From contig NZ_PPXQ01000001.1 of assembly GCF_004798585.1 (NCBI RefSeq), forward strand, positions 310,001 to 374,000: a stretch of 64,000 nt of DNA, written 5' to 3'. The notes beneath the pieces are model-generated. The model was not told the origin of the DNA and made no database searches. It was given only the letters and a program-made list of their open reading frames with translations. This DNA comes from Massilia sp. Mn16-1_5 (lineage in GTDB: Bacteria; Pseudomonadota; Gammaproteobacteria; Burkholderiales; Burkholderiaceae_D). A program made the translations under genes and the position numbers. How positions within the stretch are numbered: position 1 is the stretch's first letter; each line of letters begins with the position of its first letter. This document shows, one piece after another, positions 34,874 through 43,161 of the stretch.

Positions 34874-36115
34874 ATGGGTAATCGCCCCCTCGCCGCGATG
34901 AGCGCGGCCTTTGCACCGCCGCGCCTGGTCGCCCACGTCGTCAACCGGCTCGATGGCGGCGGCGCCGGCAACGGCCTGCTCGACCTGATTGCGCACATGC
35001 CGGGTGAACGTTACCGGCATGCCGTGCTGTGCCTGGGCGAGGACGGCATGTTCCACGCGGACCTGCGCGAACATGGCGTCGAAGTCATCGACCTGCACAA
35101 GCGCGGCGCCTCCGGCCCCGGCGGCTTCAACCCGAGCCTGGTCCTGCGCATGGTGCGCACCCTGCGCGCGCTGCGTCCCGACGTGGTCCACACGCGCGAC
35201 CTGGGCGGACTCGAAGGCCAGCTGGCGGCGGCGCTGGCGGGCGTGCGGCTTCGGGTACATGGCGAGTATGGCCGGGACGTCCGGCGCGATTCCGGGTCCG
35301 GGTCCGGCTACGGGGACGAATACGGATCGATGGCGGCCGAACCCCGGCGCGGCCGCCAGCCCGGCCTGCTGCGCCGGCTGCTGCGCCCCCTGGTAGGCCA
35401 CTACATCGCCGCCAGCGCCGAGCAGGAACGCTGGCTGATCGAACAGGTCGGCGCCGCGCCCTCGCGCGTGTCGCACATCTCCAATGGTGTCGACAGCCTG
35501 CAGTTTCATCCTCGCCTGGGGCCGCACGCGGCCGTCGGACCCGAGGGCTTCATGCGCGACGACGCCTTCGTGATCGGCAGCGTCGGGCGCATGGACGAGG
35601 CCAAGAACGACGTCACCCTGGTCGAAGCCTTCCTGCGCCTGATTTCCTCGCCTCACGCCGCGCACGGGAGGCTGCGCCTGCTGATGGTCGGCGACGGCCC
35701 GATGCGCGCCGAGTGCCAGGCCATGCTGGAGCGTGCCGGCGCCGGGCACCGCGCCTGGCTGCCGGGCGAACGGCTCGACACCGCACAATTGATGCGGGCG
35801 ATGGACCTGATGGTGCTGCCGGTGCTGGCCGAAGACAAGGGCAAGGTGCTGCTGGAAGCGATGGCGACCGGCTTGCCGGTGGTGGCGACCTCGGTCGGCG
35901 TGCACAAGGAACTGGTGCAGCCCGGACTAACCGGCATCCTGGTGCCGGCGATGTCGCCCGACGTGATGGCGGCGGCGATCGCCGACTATTGCCGCATTCC
36001 CGAGATGGGCGCGCGCCACGGCGCCCGCGCGCGCGGCCAGGTGATCGCGCACCACAGCCTGCCGGCCATGGCGCGCAGCTATCTGGCCGTGTACGACGGC
36101 CTGGCCGGAACCTGA
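34874..36115 (+). CDS. glycosyltransferase family 4 (exosortase/PEP-CTERM-associated type)
   Basis: A 413-residue GT-B enzyme. The opening LVAHVVNRLDGGGAGNGL, the centre IGSVGRMDEAKND and LPVLAEDKGKVLLEAMATGLPVVATSVG (E-x7-E donor site) resemble the TIGR03088-type sugar transferases linked to exosortase A loci. A short Gly/Ser-rich insert (GSGSGYGDEYGS) lies near residue 140. The start is uncertain: ATG 34874 overlaps a short upstream frame; ATG 34898 is the alternative. Neither has a clear ribosome-binding site. Confidence 0.85.
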   Translation: MGNRPLAAMSAAFAPPRLVAHVVNRLDGGGAGNGLLDLIAHMPGERYRHAVLCLGEDGMFHADLREHGVEVIDLHKRGASGPGGFNPSLVLRMVRTLRALRPDVVHTRDLGGLEGQLAAALAGVRLRVHGEYGRDVRRDSGSGSGYGDEYGSMAAEPRRGRQPGLLRRLLRPLVGHYIAASAEQERWLIEQVGAAPSRVSHISNGVDSLQFHPRLGPHAAVGPEGFMRDDAFVIGSVGRMDEAKNDVTLVEAFLRLISSPHAAHGRLRLLMVGDGPMRAECQAMLERAGAGHRAWLPGERLDTAQLMRAMDLMVLPVLAEDKGKVLLEAMATGLPVVATSVGVHKELVQPGLTGILVPAMSPDVMAAAIADYCRIPEMGARHGARARGQVIAHHSLPAMARSYLAVYDGLAGT

Positions 36116-36116
36116 C

Positions 36117-37967
36117 TCAGCCGGCGACCAGGGCGGCGGAGTCGGGCTCGGCGCCGCAGCGCCCGGCTCCACGCTGTTCCGGCTGGCGCTGTTCCGGCTG
36201 TCGCCGGAACCCATCGCGCCGCGCCCGCGCCAGCCAGCCTTCCAGCATCATCAGGCGCCAGACGGTCTGGCCGTGGCTGGCCGGATCTTCCGGCAGGCGG
36301 CGCGCCAGCAGCAGGTCGATGAATTCGCGGCGCAGGATGCGGCGGCCGGCCAGGTCGGACAGGCTGTCGTAGGCCAGCGCGCGCAGGCGGGCGTCGCTCT
36401 GCAGCCAGTGTCCGAAGGGCAGAACGCACGCGCTGTGCGCGGCCTGCGCCGCGCCCACCTCGCGCAGGGCTTGCGCGAACAGGCGGCGCGGCCCGCGCCC
36501 GAGCTTGTGGCGCGGCGCCAGGCGTGCCGCCATGGCGACCACCGCGTCGTCCAGGAAAGGCAGGACCGGCTCCAGGTTCGAGGCCGCGCAGGCGGCGGCG
36601 AAGGCGGGAACGATGCGGCATGGCAGATCGCCCTGCAGGGACAGGTCGATCGCGCGGTTGGCCGGGCTGCGCGCCTGGGCCAGCCACCAGGCTTCTTCCT
36701 GGCGCGCGGCGGGCAGCTCGGGGTCGAGCAGCTCGAGGAAATCAGGTTCGAACATGGCGGCCCAACCGTAGGCCAGCAAGGGATTGCGGCGCCGCAGGCG
36801 CGCCAGCGGCGGCGCCATCGACAGCTCGATGCGGGTGCGGACCCGCTCGAAGGTGCCTGGCAGGCGCGCACCGAGTCCGAACAGCAAGGGCTCGATGGCC
36901 AGCTGGCGCAGCGCGGCGGGCAGGCGTTCGTAGCGGTTGGTCCTGGCCAGGCCGGCGTAGCGCCCGCGCCCGAACAGCTGGGCGGCACCGAAGGCGCCAT
37001 GCAGATGCGTGCAGCCGTCCTCGCGCGCCATGCGCGCCGCGAACAGCATCGCCACCGCGCCCGGATCGCCACAGGGCGCCTCGCAGGCTTGTATCAGCGC
37101 GTCGATGGCGTCGGCGGCGTCGCCGGCAGTGATGGTCTGTTCGCGATGGCGGCTGCCGGCCTTGCGCGCCGCGGCACGCGCGCGCGCCAGCATGCCGGCG
37201 CCGCCGCTGCCGAATCCGACCGCATAGCTGCGCAACGGATCGGCCGCCCCGCGCTGCAGCAGCGTCGCCAGCAGCGTGCCGGCGGCGCCGCCGCCCAGCA
37301 TCAGGGCGGCGCCCGTCCGCTCGGCGCCCGCATCGAGCGCGCAGGACAGCGCGTCCAGCAGTTCCGTGTGCGGCGCCTGTTCGGCGGCATGCTCGGTATA
37401 GCGCATGCGCCAGTAGCGAATCCGTTCGACGCGGCCGCCATGCAGGTGCAGGCATTCACCGGGCGCGAGGCGGCGCTGGCCGGCGAACATGGAGCCGGGG
37501 CCGTGCACGGCATGCAGATAAAGATAGTCGAACACGGCCTGCGCATCGAGCTCGCGGCCGGCGCCCGGATGGCGCGCCAGGGCTTCGCTGCTGCTGGCGA
37601 ACAGCAGGCTGCGTCCCGCCATCTGCCAATACAGTGGCCGCGTGGCGCAGCGGTCGACTGCCAGCAGGGCTTCGCCACGGCGCTCGTCGAGCAGCGCGAA
37701 GGCAAAATGGCCGGACAGGGCGGCGCAGGCGCGCGCCCCGTGGGTGCGCCACAGGCGCGCCAGTGCTTCGACCCGCTCGCCCCAATGCACGATCAGGAGC
37801 CCATCCTGGTGATACAGGCTGGCTTCCTCGGGTCCGGCGGCGAGCGCCACCGCGCCCAAGCCGTGGCCGGCGCAGCGCGGCGTGCGTCCGCCGGCGAAGC
37901 TCGCTGCCATGTCTTCGACCGGGAGTGCCGCCGGTTCGGTCGACACCCATCCGCACAGGCCGCTCAT
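36117..37967 (-). CDS. asparagine-synthetase-like amidotransferase, probably degenerate
   Basis: A 616-residue protein with the two-domain layout of glutamine-hydrolysing asparagine synthetase and the exosortase-A amidotransferases. The N terminus reads MSGLCGWV where active enzymes have Cys at position 2, so the glutaminase nucleophile is missing or moved to C5. The ATP pyrophosphatase loop SGGxDS is GGGAAGT (225-231). CATRPLYW and FASSSEAL show the rest of the glutaminase fold is kept. It overlaps the acyl-CoA-ligase-like gene by 4 bases. It may be a binding or scaffold protein. Confidence 0.8.
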   Translation of the reverse strand: MSGLCGWVSTEPAALPVEDMAASFAGGRTPRCAGHGLGAVALAAGPEEASLYHQDGLLIVHWGERVEALARLWRTHGARACAALSGHFAFALLDERRGEALLAVDRCATRPLYWQMAGRSLLFASSSEALARHPGAGRELDAQAVFDYLYLHAVHGPGSMFAGQRRLAPGECLHLHGGRVERIRYWRMRYTEHAAEQAPHTELLDALSCALDAGAERTGAALMLGGGAAGTLLATLLQRGAADPLRSYAVGFGSGGAGMLARARAAARKAGSRHREQTITAGDAADAIDALIQACEAPCGDPGAVAMLFAARMAREDGCTHLHGAFGAAQLFGRGRYAGLARTNRYERLPAALRQLAIEPLLFGLGARLPGTFERVRTRIELSMAPPLARLRRRNPLLAYGWAAMFEPDFLELLDPELPAARQEEAWWLAQARSPANRAIDLSLQGDLPCRIVPAFAAACAASNLEPVLPFLDDAVVAMAARLAPRHKLGRGPRRLFAQALREVGAAQAAHSACVLPFGHWLQSDARLRALAYDSLSDLAGRRILRREFIDLLLARRLPEDPASHGQTVWRLMMLEGWLARARRDGFRRQPEQRQPEQRGAGRCGAEPDSAALVAG

Positions 37968-39583
37968 GGCGCGACCTCGGCAAACAGCGGCGCCAGCTCG
38001 CCGGCCAGTAGCGCGCGGTCGATCTGGCCGTCGCGGGCGCGCGGCAGCGGCGCCCGGCGCACGTCGACCATGGCCGGCAGCATGTGCTGCGGCAGGCGCG
38101 CGCGGCAGGCGCCGAACAGGATGGTGGAGTCGAGCCGGGCCCCGGGACGCGGTGTCGCCAGCACGGCGATCACCTGCCCCAGTACCGGATGCGCGACCCC
38201 GACCGCCGCCGCTTCGGCCACCAGGCCGGTGCCGACCACGATCTTCTCGACTTCGCGCCCGCTGATTCGGTAGCCGCCGCTGACGATGATCTCATTACGG
38301 CCCTCGGCCAGGTAGAGGTAGCCGTCCAGGTCCTTGCGCGCGCTGACGCCGGGCCAGTAGCCGGGTTCGGAGTGGATACTGCTGCCGGGATTGCGGCCGG
38401 CAGGTCCGGCCGCCGGCGGCAGGAAGCGGAACTGCTCGCTGCCGGCTTGCGGATCGTTCCAGTAGCCGAGCGGCACCAGCGCGCCGCGGCGTACCAGTTC
38501 GCCCGTCTCGCCCGGTGCGCACTCGCGCCCATCCGCGCGCAGCACCAGCCATTCCGAATACGGGGTCGCGCGCCCGATCGAGCCCGGGCGCTCGTCGAGC
38601 TGGACCGGCATCAGGCTGGTCGAGCGGCAGGCTTCGCCGATGTCGTACAGCAGGTGGATGCGGGTATGCGGCAGCCTGGCGCGCACCAGTACGAGGGCTT
38701 CGCGCCCGATGCCGCCGCCGGCGCAGCTTGCGACACGCAGGCACTCGGCGGCGCGCTCCAGATCATGCTGCACCAGTCCTTCCCAGGTCGCCGGCAGCGC
38801 CGCCAGGGCGGTGATGTCGCTAATGGCGAGCAGTTTGGCCAGCGCCGCGGGATCGGCGCGGCCGGCCGCATCCAGCACGACGGTGGCGCCGGCGGCGAGG
38901 CCGGCCAGCAAGGCGTTCAGGCCATAGTCGCCGTGCAGCGGCAGCGCGGCCAGCAGGCGGTCGCCTGGCTTGATGCCGAGGCAGCGTGCCGTCGATGCGG
39001 CCCCGGCAACCAGGTTACGGTGCGACATGGCCACCCCACGCGCGCCGGCAGCCGGCCCCTTGCCGCCAACCGTGTAGACCAGCGCGGCCAGCGTGGCGGC
39101 GGTCGTCGCGGACTGCGGACCGGTGGCGCTTGATGCCAGGAAGGCATCCCAGGACTGCACCGGCAGTGCGCCGGCCCTGGGCGTTCCGGCACTGTGCACG
39201 ACCACGCTGCGCAGCGGGGGGCAGCCGCCCAGGGCTGCGCCGAGGAAATCGTAGCGCTGGGCGTCGCTCACCAGCAGGCGGGCGCCGCAATCGCGCAGGA
39301 TGGCGACGCACGCGCCGGCATCGAGGTCCGGATCGATCGGGACGAAGGCGCATCCCGCCTGCGCGGCGCCCAGCAGTGCAACCACCGCAGGGGTGCCGAC
39401 CGGCAGGCAGACGGCCACCCGTTCGCCGTCGCCGATGCCGGCGGCCCGCAATGCGCCGGCGAAGGCAGCGATCGCGCCGGCCAGGCCGGCATAGCTGATG
39501 CGTTCGGCGCCGTGGCGCAAGGCGGTGGCCTGCGGCGTCCAGAGGGCCGCTTCCTCCACCAGTTCATGTGCCAGCTGGGCCAT
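37964..39583 (-). CDS. acyl-CoA ligase-like (ANL) protein with altered core motifs
   Basis: A 539-residue adenylate-forming-enzyme fold resembling the exosortase-A-associated acyl-CoA ligase. The A3 phosphate loop, normally YTSGSTGxPKG, is YTVGGKGPAAGARG (170-183), with two extra residues and no Lys. The A10 motif reads LPRARDGQIDR, with Q520 where the catalytic Lys should be. The hinge region (GRNEIIVSGGYRISGREVE) is kept. Adenylation may be lost or slow. GGAGG precedes the ATG. It probably forms an operon with the amidotransferase-like gene. Confidence 0.82.
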   Translation of the reverse strand: MAQLAHELVEEAALWTPQATALRHGAERISYAGLAGAIAAFAGALRAAGIGDGERVAVCLPVGTPAVVALLGAAQAGCAFVPIDPDLDAGACVAILRDCGARLLVSDAQRYDFLGAALGGCPPLRSVVVHSAGTPRAGALPVQSWDAFLASSATGPQSATTAATLAALVYTVGGKGPAAGARGVAMSHRNLVAGAASTARCLGIKPGDRLLAALPLHGDYGLNALLAGLAAGATVVLDAAGRADPAALAKLLAISDITALAALPATWEGLVQHDLERAAECLRVASCAGGGIGREALVLVRARLPHTRIHLLYDIGEACRSTSLMPVQLDERPGSIGRATPYSEWLVLRADGRECAPGETGELVRRGALVPLGYWNDPQAGSEQFRFLPPAAGPAGRNPGSSIHSEPGYWPGVSARKDLDGYLYLAEGRNEIIVSGGYRISGREVEKIVVGTGLVAEAAAVGVAHPVLGQVIAVLATPRPGARLDSTILFGACRARLPQHMLPAMVDVRRAPLPRARDGQIDRALLAGELAPLFAEVAP

Positions 39584-39819
39584 TTTTTCCTCCGATCATG
39601 CTCAACGTAAAAATGCATGATTGAGAAAAACTGCAAGCCGGTCATTGACTAGGATCAATAGAAATTGCTTGGTCACAGCTGTGTACGCGCAAGACCGGCC
39701 CGTGGCACGCGTGTCTAATTGACATAAATACATGATCGTTAAATTGACAAATCGCCGATAACCCGGTCTCGACACGCCCAGCCCGCGCGCCAGGCCCTTG
39801 AGTGCAGGAGAACGCAGCC
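39584..39819. promoter_or_regulatory. 236-base divergent promoter region of the ligase and hydrolase genes
   Basis: AT-richer than its surroundings. It contains a perfect palindrome CACAGCTGTG (~39674-39683) and several TTGAC-like elements (for example near 39718 and 39744) that could be -35 boxes. No sigma-54 site is convincing. No gene seen. Confidence 0.35.
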
Positions 39820-40662
39820 ATGAATGCTCCGCTGCTGACCACGCCGCGCGTGGAGCCGTTTTTCTTCGATGCCGAGCCTGGCACGCGCTTCAGTCTGTAC
39901 CACGCGCCGAATCCTCATGTTGCGCCGCGCGGCGCCATCCTCTACGTCCACCCTTTTGCAGGTGAACTCAGCCGGACGCGGCGCATGGCGGCCCTGCAGT
40001 CGCGCGCCTTTGCCGCGCTCGGCTACGCTGTGCTGCAGATCGACCTGTTCGGCTGCGGCGACAGCTGCGGCGAATTCAACGCCGGGCGCTGGCAGATCTG
40101 GCAGGAGGATCTGGTGCTGGCCGCCAACTGGCTGGCCGAGCGCGAGAGCGGGCCGCTGACGCTGTGGGGCCTGCGCCTGGGGGGACTGCTCGCGCTGGAC
40201 ACCGCTGCCCGTCTCGATGCCCGCTGCGTCCTCTTGTGGCAGCCTTACATGAGCGGGCGCGCCTGCATCAACCAGTTCCTGCGCCTGTCCGAGCAGCTGC
40301 AGGATCCGGCGCCCGGCGCCCCGCGCAGCACGGCGGCGCTGCGTGCCCAGCTGGCAGTGCATGGCGCGATCGAGGTCGGCGGCTTCGAGGTGGCGGTACC
40401 CTTGGTGAAAGCGATCGACGCCTGCGACGCCGCCCATGTGGTCTTGCCGCCCTGTCCGGTGCACTGGTTTGCCTACGGCGGACCGGCGCCCGCGAAAGTG
40501 GCTGCCAGTGCGGCGCGCCTGGCCGAACGCTGGCGCCCGTTTGGCGCCAGCCTGCATTTCCATCCGCTCGAGGGTTCCCCGCTCTGGAGCGGCGATGGCG
40601 AACTCGATTGTCCTGGCTTGCGCGCCGCCACCTGTGCCCTGTTTTCGGGAGAACCGGCATGA
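39820..40662 (+). CDS. alpha/beta hydrolase, exosortase-A-associated type 2
   Basis: A 280-residue alpha/beta-hydrolase fold: VEPFFFDAEPGTRFSLYHAP, ILYVHPFAGELSRTRRM and DLFGCGDSCGEF, as in hydrolase 2 of exosortase A loci (TIGR03101-like). The nucleophile elbow reads LWGLRLGG, with no Ser, Cys or Asp at the usual position, so classical esterase chemistry is doubtful. AGGAG lies 9 bases before the ATG. The next gene overlaps its stop by 4 bases. Confidence 0.82.
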   Translation: MNAPLLTTPRVEPFFFDAEPGTRFSLYHAPNPHVAPRGAILYVHPFAGELSRTRRMAALQSRAFAALGYAVLQIDLFGCGDSCGEFNAGRWQIWQEDLVLAANWLAERESGPLTLWGLRLGGLLALDTAARLDARCVLLWQPYMSGRACINQFLRLSEQLQDPAPGAPRSTAALRAQLAVHGAIEVGGFEVAVPLVKAIDACDAAHVVLPPCPVHWFAYGGPAPAKVAASAARLAERWRPFGASLHFHPLEGSPLWSGDGELDCPGLRAATCALFSGEPA

Positions 40663-41423
40663 AAATCGAACAGCGCGCCTTGCGCTTCCATTGCGCCGGC
40701 AACGCCCTGATCGGCATCGTCGACGTGCCCGAGCGTCCTTTGGCGCGCGGCATGCTGATCCTGGCCGACAGCAGCCAGTACCGTTCCGGCAGCCACCGCC
40801 AGTTCACCCTGCTCTCGCGCCTGCTGGCGGCGCGCGGCGTGGCCGTGCTGCGCTTCGACCGCCTCGGCGCCGGCGACAGCGAAGGCATCCCGGCCCTGCA
40901 GGGAGGCGAGGACATCGGCGCCGCGATGAAAGAATTTTTCATCCACGTGCCCGAAATGAAAGAATCTGTCATCCTCGCCCCGGGCGATGCGGCAAGCGGG
41001 GCGGCCCTGTATGCGGTGGGCGACGCGCGCGTGACGGGCCTGGCCCTGCTCGATCCCCTGCTTCCCCAGGTCGCCGCCGGTGTGCAAAGCCCGGCCTTGC
41101 ACTACGGCCCACGCTCGGCGGCCGACCGCCTGCTGCGCCGCGCCGCCGCCTTCCGGCGCGCGGCCAGCCGCGTGGTCGGACGGGAGACCCCGACCCCGAG
41201 CGTGCCGCCGGCGCTGGCCCAGGCCCTGGGCGGCTTCGGCGGACGCGTGCTGCTGGTCTGCGGCGGCGCCGGCTCCCCGAACCTCGATGCCGCACGCGCG
41301 CTCGAGGGCCAGCATCCGCGCAGCCGGCGCGTCGAGATCGCCCATGCGAGCCTCGATGCGCGCCGCAGCGCCTGGCGCGACGCCGTCGCCTTTGCCTGCG
41401 CGGGCTGGCTCGGGTCCTGGTAA
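40659..41423 (+). CDS. alpha/beta hydrolase, exosortase-A-associated type 1
   Basis: A 254-residue protein: GNALIGIVDVPERPLARGML, then GGRGVAVLRFDRLGAGDSEG-like text (RGVAVLRFDRLGAGDSEG) and a weak elbow (LAPGDAASGAALYA). It resembles hydrolase 1 of exosortase A loci (TIGR03100-like) but the elbow is diverged. It starts in ATGA overlap with hydrolase 2, so the two are co-translated. A strong GC hairpin follows. Confidence 0.8.
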   Translation: MKIEQRALRFHCAGNALIGIVDVPERPLARGMLILADSSQYRSGSHRQFTLLSRLLAARGVAVLRFDRLGAGDSEGIPALQGGEDIGAAMKEFFIHVPEMKESVILAPGDAASGAALYAVGDARVTGLALLDPLLPQVAAGVQSPALHYGPRSAADRLLRRAAAFRRAASRVVGRETPTPSVPPALAQALGGFGGRVLLVCGGAGSPNLDAARALEGQHPRSRRVEIAHASLDARRSAWRDAVAFACAGWLGSW

Positions 41424-41433
41424 CGGGTAGCCA

Positions 41434-41452
41434 CCCCGGGGCGGCCCCGGGG
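41434..41452. terminator. strong GC hairpin after hydrolase 1
   Basis: CCCCGGGG-CGG-CCCCGGGG, 8-base perfect arms, 10 bases past the hydrolase stop. No T run follows on the + strand. Confidence 0.5.
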
Positions 41453-41485
41453 CACGGGGGAACGCACCCACGGCAAATCGTCTAT

Positions 41486-41511
41486 GATGATGCTTCTATA
41501 CAAACATCATC
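41486..41511. promoter_or_regulatory. inverted repeat just before nadB
   Basis: GATGATG (41486-41492) and CATCATC (41505-41511) are separated by 12 AT-rich bases and end 6 bases before the nadB ATG. It could be an operator for a NAD-level regulator, or a hairpin hiding the ribosome-binding site, which is otherwise not recognisable. Confidence 0.35.
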
Positions 41512-41517
41512 TGTGCC

Positions 41518-43146
41518 ATGAAATTTGACGTAGCAATCGTCGGCAGCGGCCTGGCCGGCCTGTCGGTGGCCCTGCACCTCGCGCAAACGCGCAAGGTCGC
41601 CATCATCTCCAAACGCGCGCTGCTCGACGGCGCCAGCGACTGGGCCCAGGGCGGCATTGCCGCCGTCCTCGATTCCGGCGACTCCCACGACCAGCACATC
41701 GCCGATACCCTGGTGGCCGGCGCCGGCCTGTGCGACGAGGCCGCCACCCGCACCATCGTCGAACACGGCCGCGCCGCCATCGAATGGCTGATCGAGCAAG
41801 GCGTGCCCTTCACCCGCGACGCCTCGGCGGAACTGGGCTTCCACCTGACCCGCGAAGGCGGCCACAGCCAGCGCCGCATCATCCACGCGGCCGACGCCAC
41901 CGGCCACGCGGTGCAGGTCACGCTGGAACAGAAGGTGCGCGCGCATCCGAACATCTCGCTGTTCGAACACCACTGCGCGATCGACGTCATCACATCCGAC
42001 AAGCTCACCGGCAAGGGCGTCCATGGCGGCGCGCCAAGCCTGGTCGGCCAGCCGCGCTGCCACGGCCTGTATGTGCAGGACGAGCAGAGCGGCAAGGTGC
42101 TCACCTTCGAAGCCGAGCACACCGTGCTGGCCACGGGTGGCGCCGGCAAGGTCTACCTGTACACGACCAATCCCGACACCGCCACCGGCGACGGCATCGC
42201 GATGGCCTGGCGCGCCGGCTGCCGCGTCTCGAACATGGAGTTCATCCAGTTCCACCCCACCTGCCTGTACCACCCCTACGCCAAATCCTTCCTGATCACC
42301 GAAGCGATCCGCGGCGAAGGCGGCCTGCTGAAGCTGCCGCCGGAAGCGGGTATCGCCGCCGGCACGCGCTTCATGCCGGCCCACGACGAGCGCGGCGAAC
42401 TGGCCCCGCGCGACGTGGTGGCGCGCGCGATCGACTTCGAGATGAAGAAGCGCGGCCTGGACTACGTCCACCTCGACATCAGCCACCAGAGCCCGGAGTT
42501 CCTGAAGGAGCATTTTCCGACCATCTACGCGCGCTGCCTGGAACTGGGGATCGACATCACCAGGGAACCCATTCCCGTAGTGCCTGCGGTGCACTTCACC
42601 TGCGGCGGCGTGGTCACGGACCTGGCCGGCCGCACCGACATCCCCGGCCTGTACGCGGTCGGCGAGACGGCCTGCACCGGCCTGCACGGCGCAAACCGCC
42701 TGGCCAGCAATTCGCTGCTCGAATGCGTGGTCGTGGGCCGCGCCTGCGCCAGCCAGATCGCAGCCGCGCCGCGCGTCGACAACCCGGTGCTGCCGCCCTG
42801 GGACGAAAGCCGCGTCACCAACGCCGACGAAGAGGTGGTCATCGCCCACAACTGGGACGAACTGCGCCGCTTCATGTGGAACTACGTCGGCATCGTGCGC
42901 ACGACCAAGCGCCTGGAACGCGCCCAGCACCGGATCAAGCTGCTGAAGGAAGAGATCGACGAGTACTACCGCAACTTCCGCATCACGCACGACCTGCTGG
43001 AACTGCGCAACCTGGTCGACGTGGCCTCCCTGATCGTGAATAGCGCCCTGTCGCGCCACGAAAGCCGCGGCCTGCATTATTCGCGCGACTATCCCGACAC
43101 CCTGCCGAAAGCGCTGCCGAGCGTGCTGACGCCGGACCGGCGCTGA
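41518..43146 (+). CDS. nadB: L-aspartate oxidase
   Basis: A 542-residue FAD enzyme that oxidises L-aspartate to iminoaspartate, the first step of de novo NAD synthesis. The Rossmann motif is GSGLAGLS; ATGGAGKVY, FIQFHPTCLY, REPIPVVPAVHFTCGGV and GEtAC-type GETACTGLHGANRLASNS follow the succinate-dehydrogenase-like family. The C-terminal helical domain is complete. It lies ~4.5 kb from nadC-nadA and on the other strand. Confidence 0.96.
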   Translation: MKFDVAIVGSGLAGLSVALHLAQTRKVAIISKRALLDGASDWAQGGIAAVLDSGDSHDQHIADTLVAGAGLCDEAATRTIVEHGRAAIEWLIEQGVPFTRDASAELGFHLTREGGHSQRRIIHAADATGHAVQVTLEQKVRAHPNISLFEHHCAIDVITSDKLTGKGVHGGAPSLVGQPRCHGLYVQDEQSGKVLTFEAEHTVLATGGAGKVYLYTTNPDTATGDGIAMAWRAGCRVSNMEFIQFHPTCLYHPYAKSFLITEAIRGEGGLLKLPPEAGIAAGTRFMPAHDERGELAPRDVVARAIDFEMKKRGLDYVHLDISHQSPEFLKEHFPTIYARCLELGIDITREPIPVVPAVHFTCGGVVTDLAGRTDIPGLYAVGETACTGLHGANRLASNSLLECVVVGRACASQIAAAPRVDNPVLPPWDESRVTNADEEVVIAHNWDELRRFMWNYVGIVRTTKRLERAQHRIKLLKEEIDEYYRNFRITHDLLELRNLVDVASLIVNSALSRHESRGLHYSRDYPDTLPKALPSVLTPDRR

Positions 43147-43161
43147 GCCAGCGCAAAGCCC

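Noticed and set aside
39703..39719. Possible sigma-54 promoter (TGGCACG at 39703)
   Set aside because: The -24-like GG is there but the -12 position reads TA instead of GC, so the key element is missing.
33644..41423. A complete exosortase/PEP-CTERM sorting locus
   Set aside because: Only accessory families are present. I find no exosortase-like multi-helix protein, PEP-CTERM tail or PrsK/PrsR regulators.
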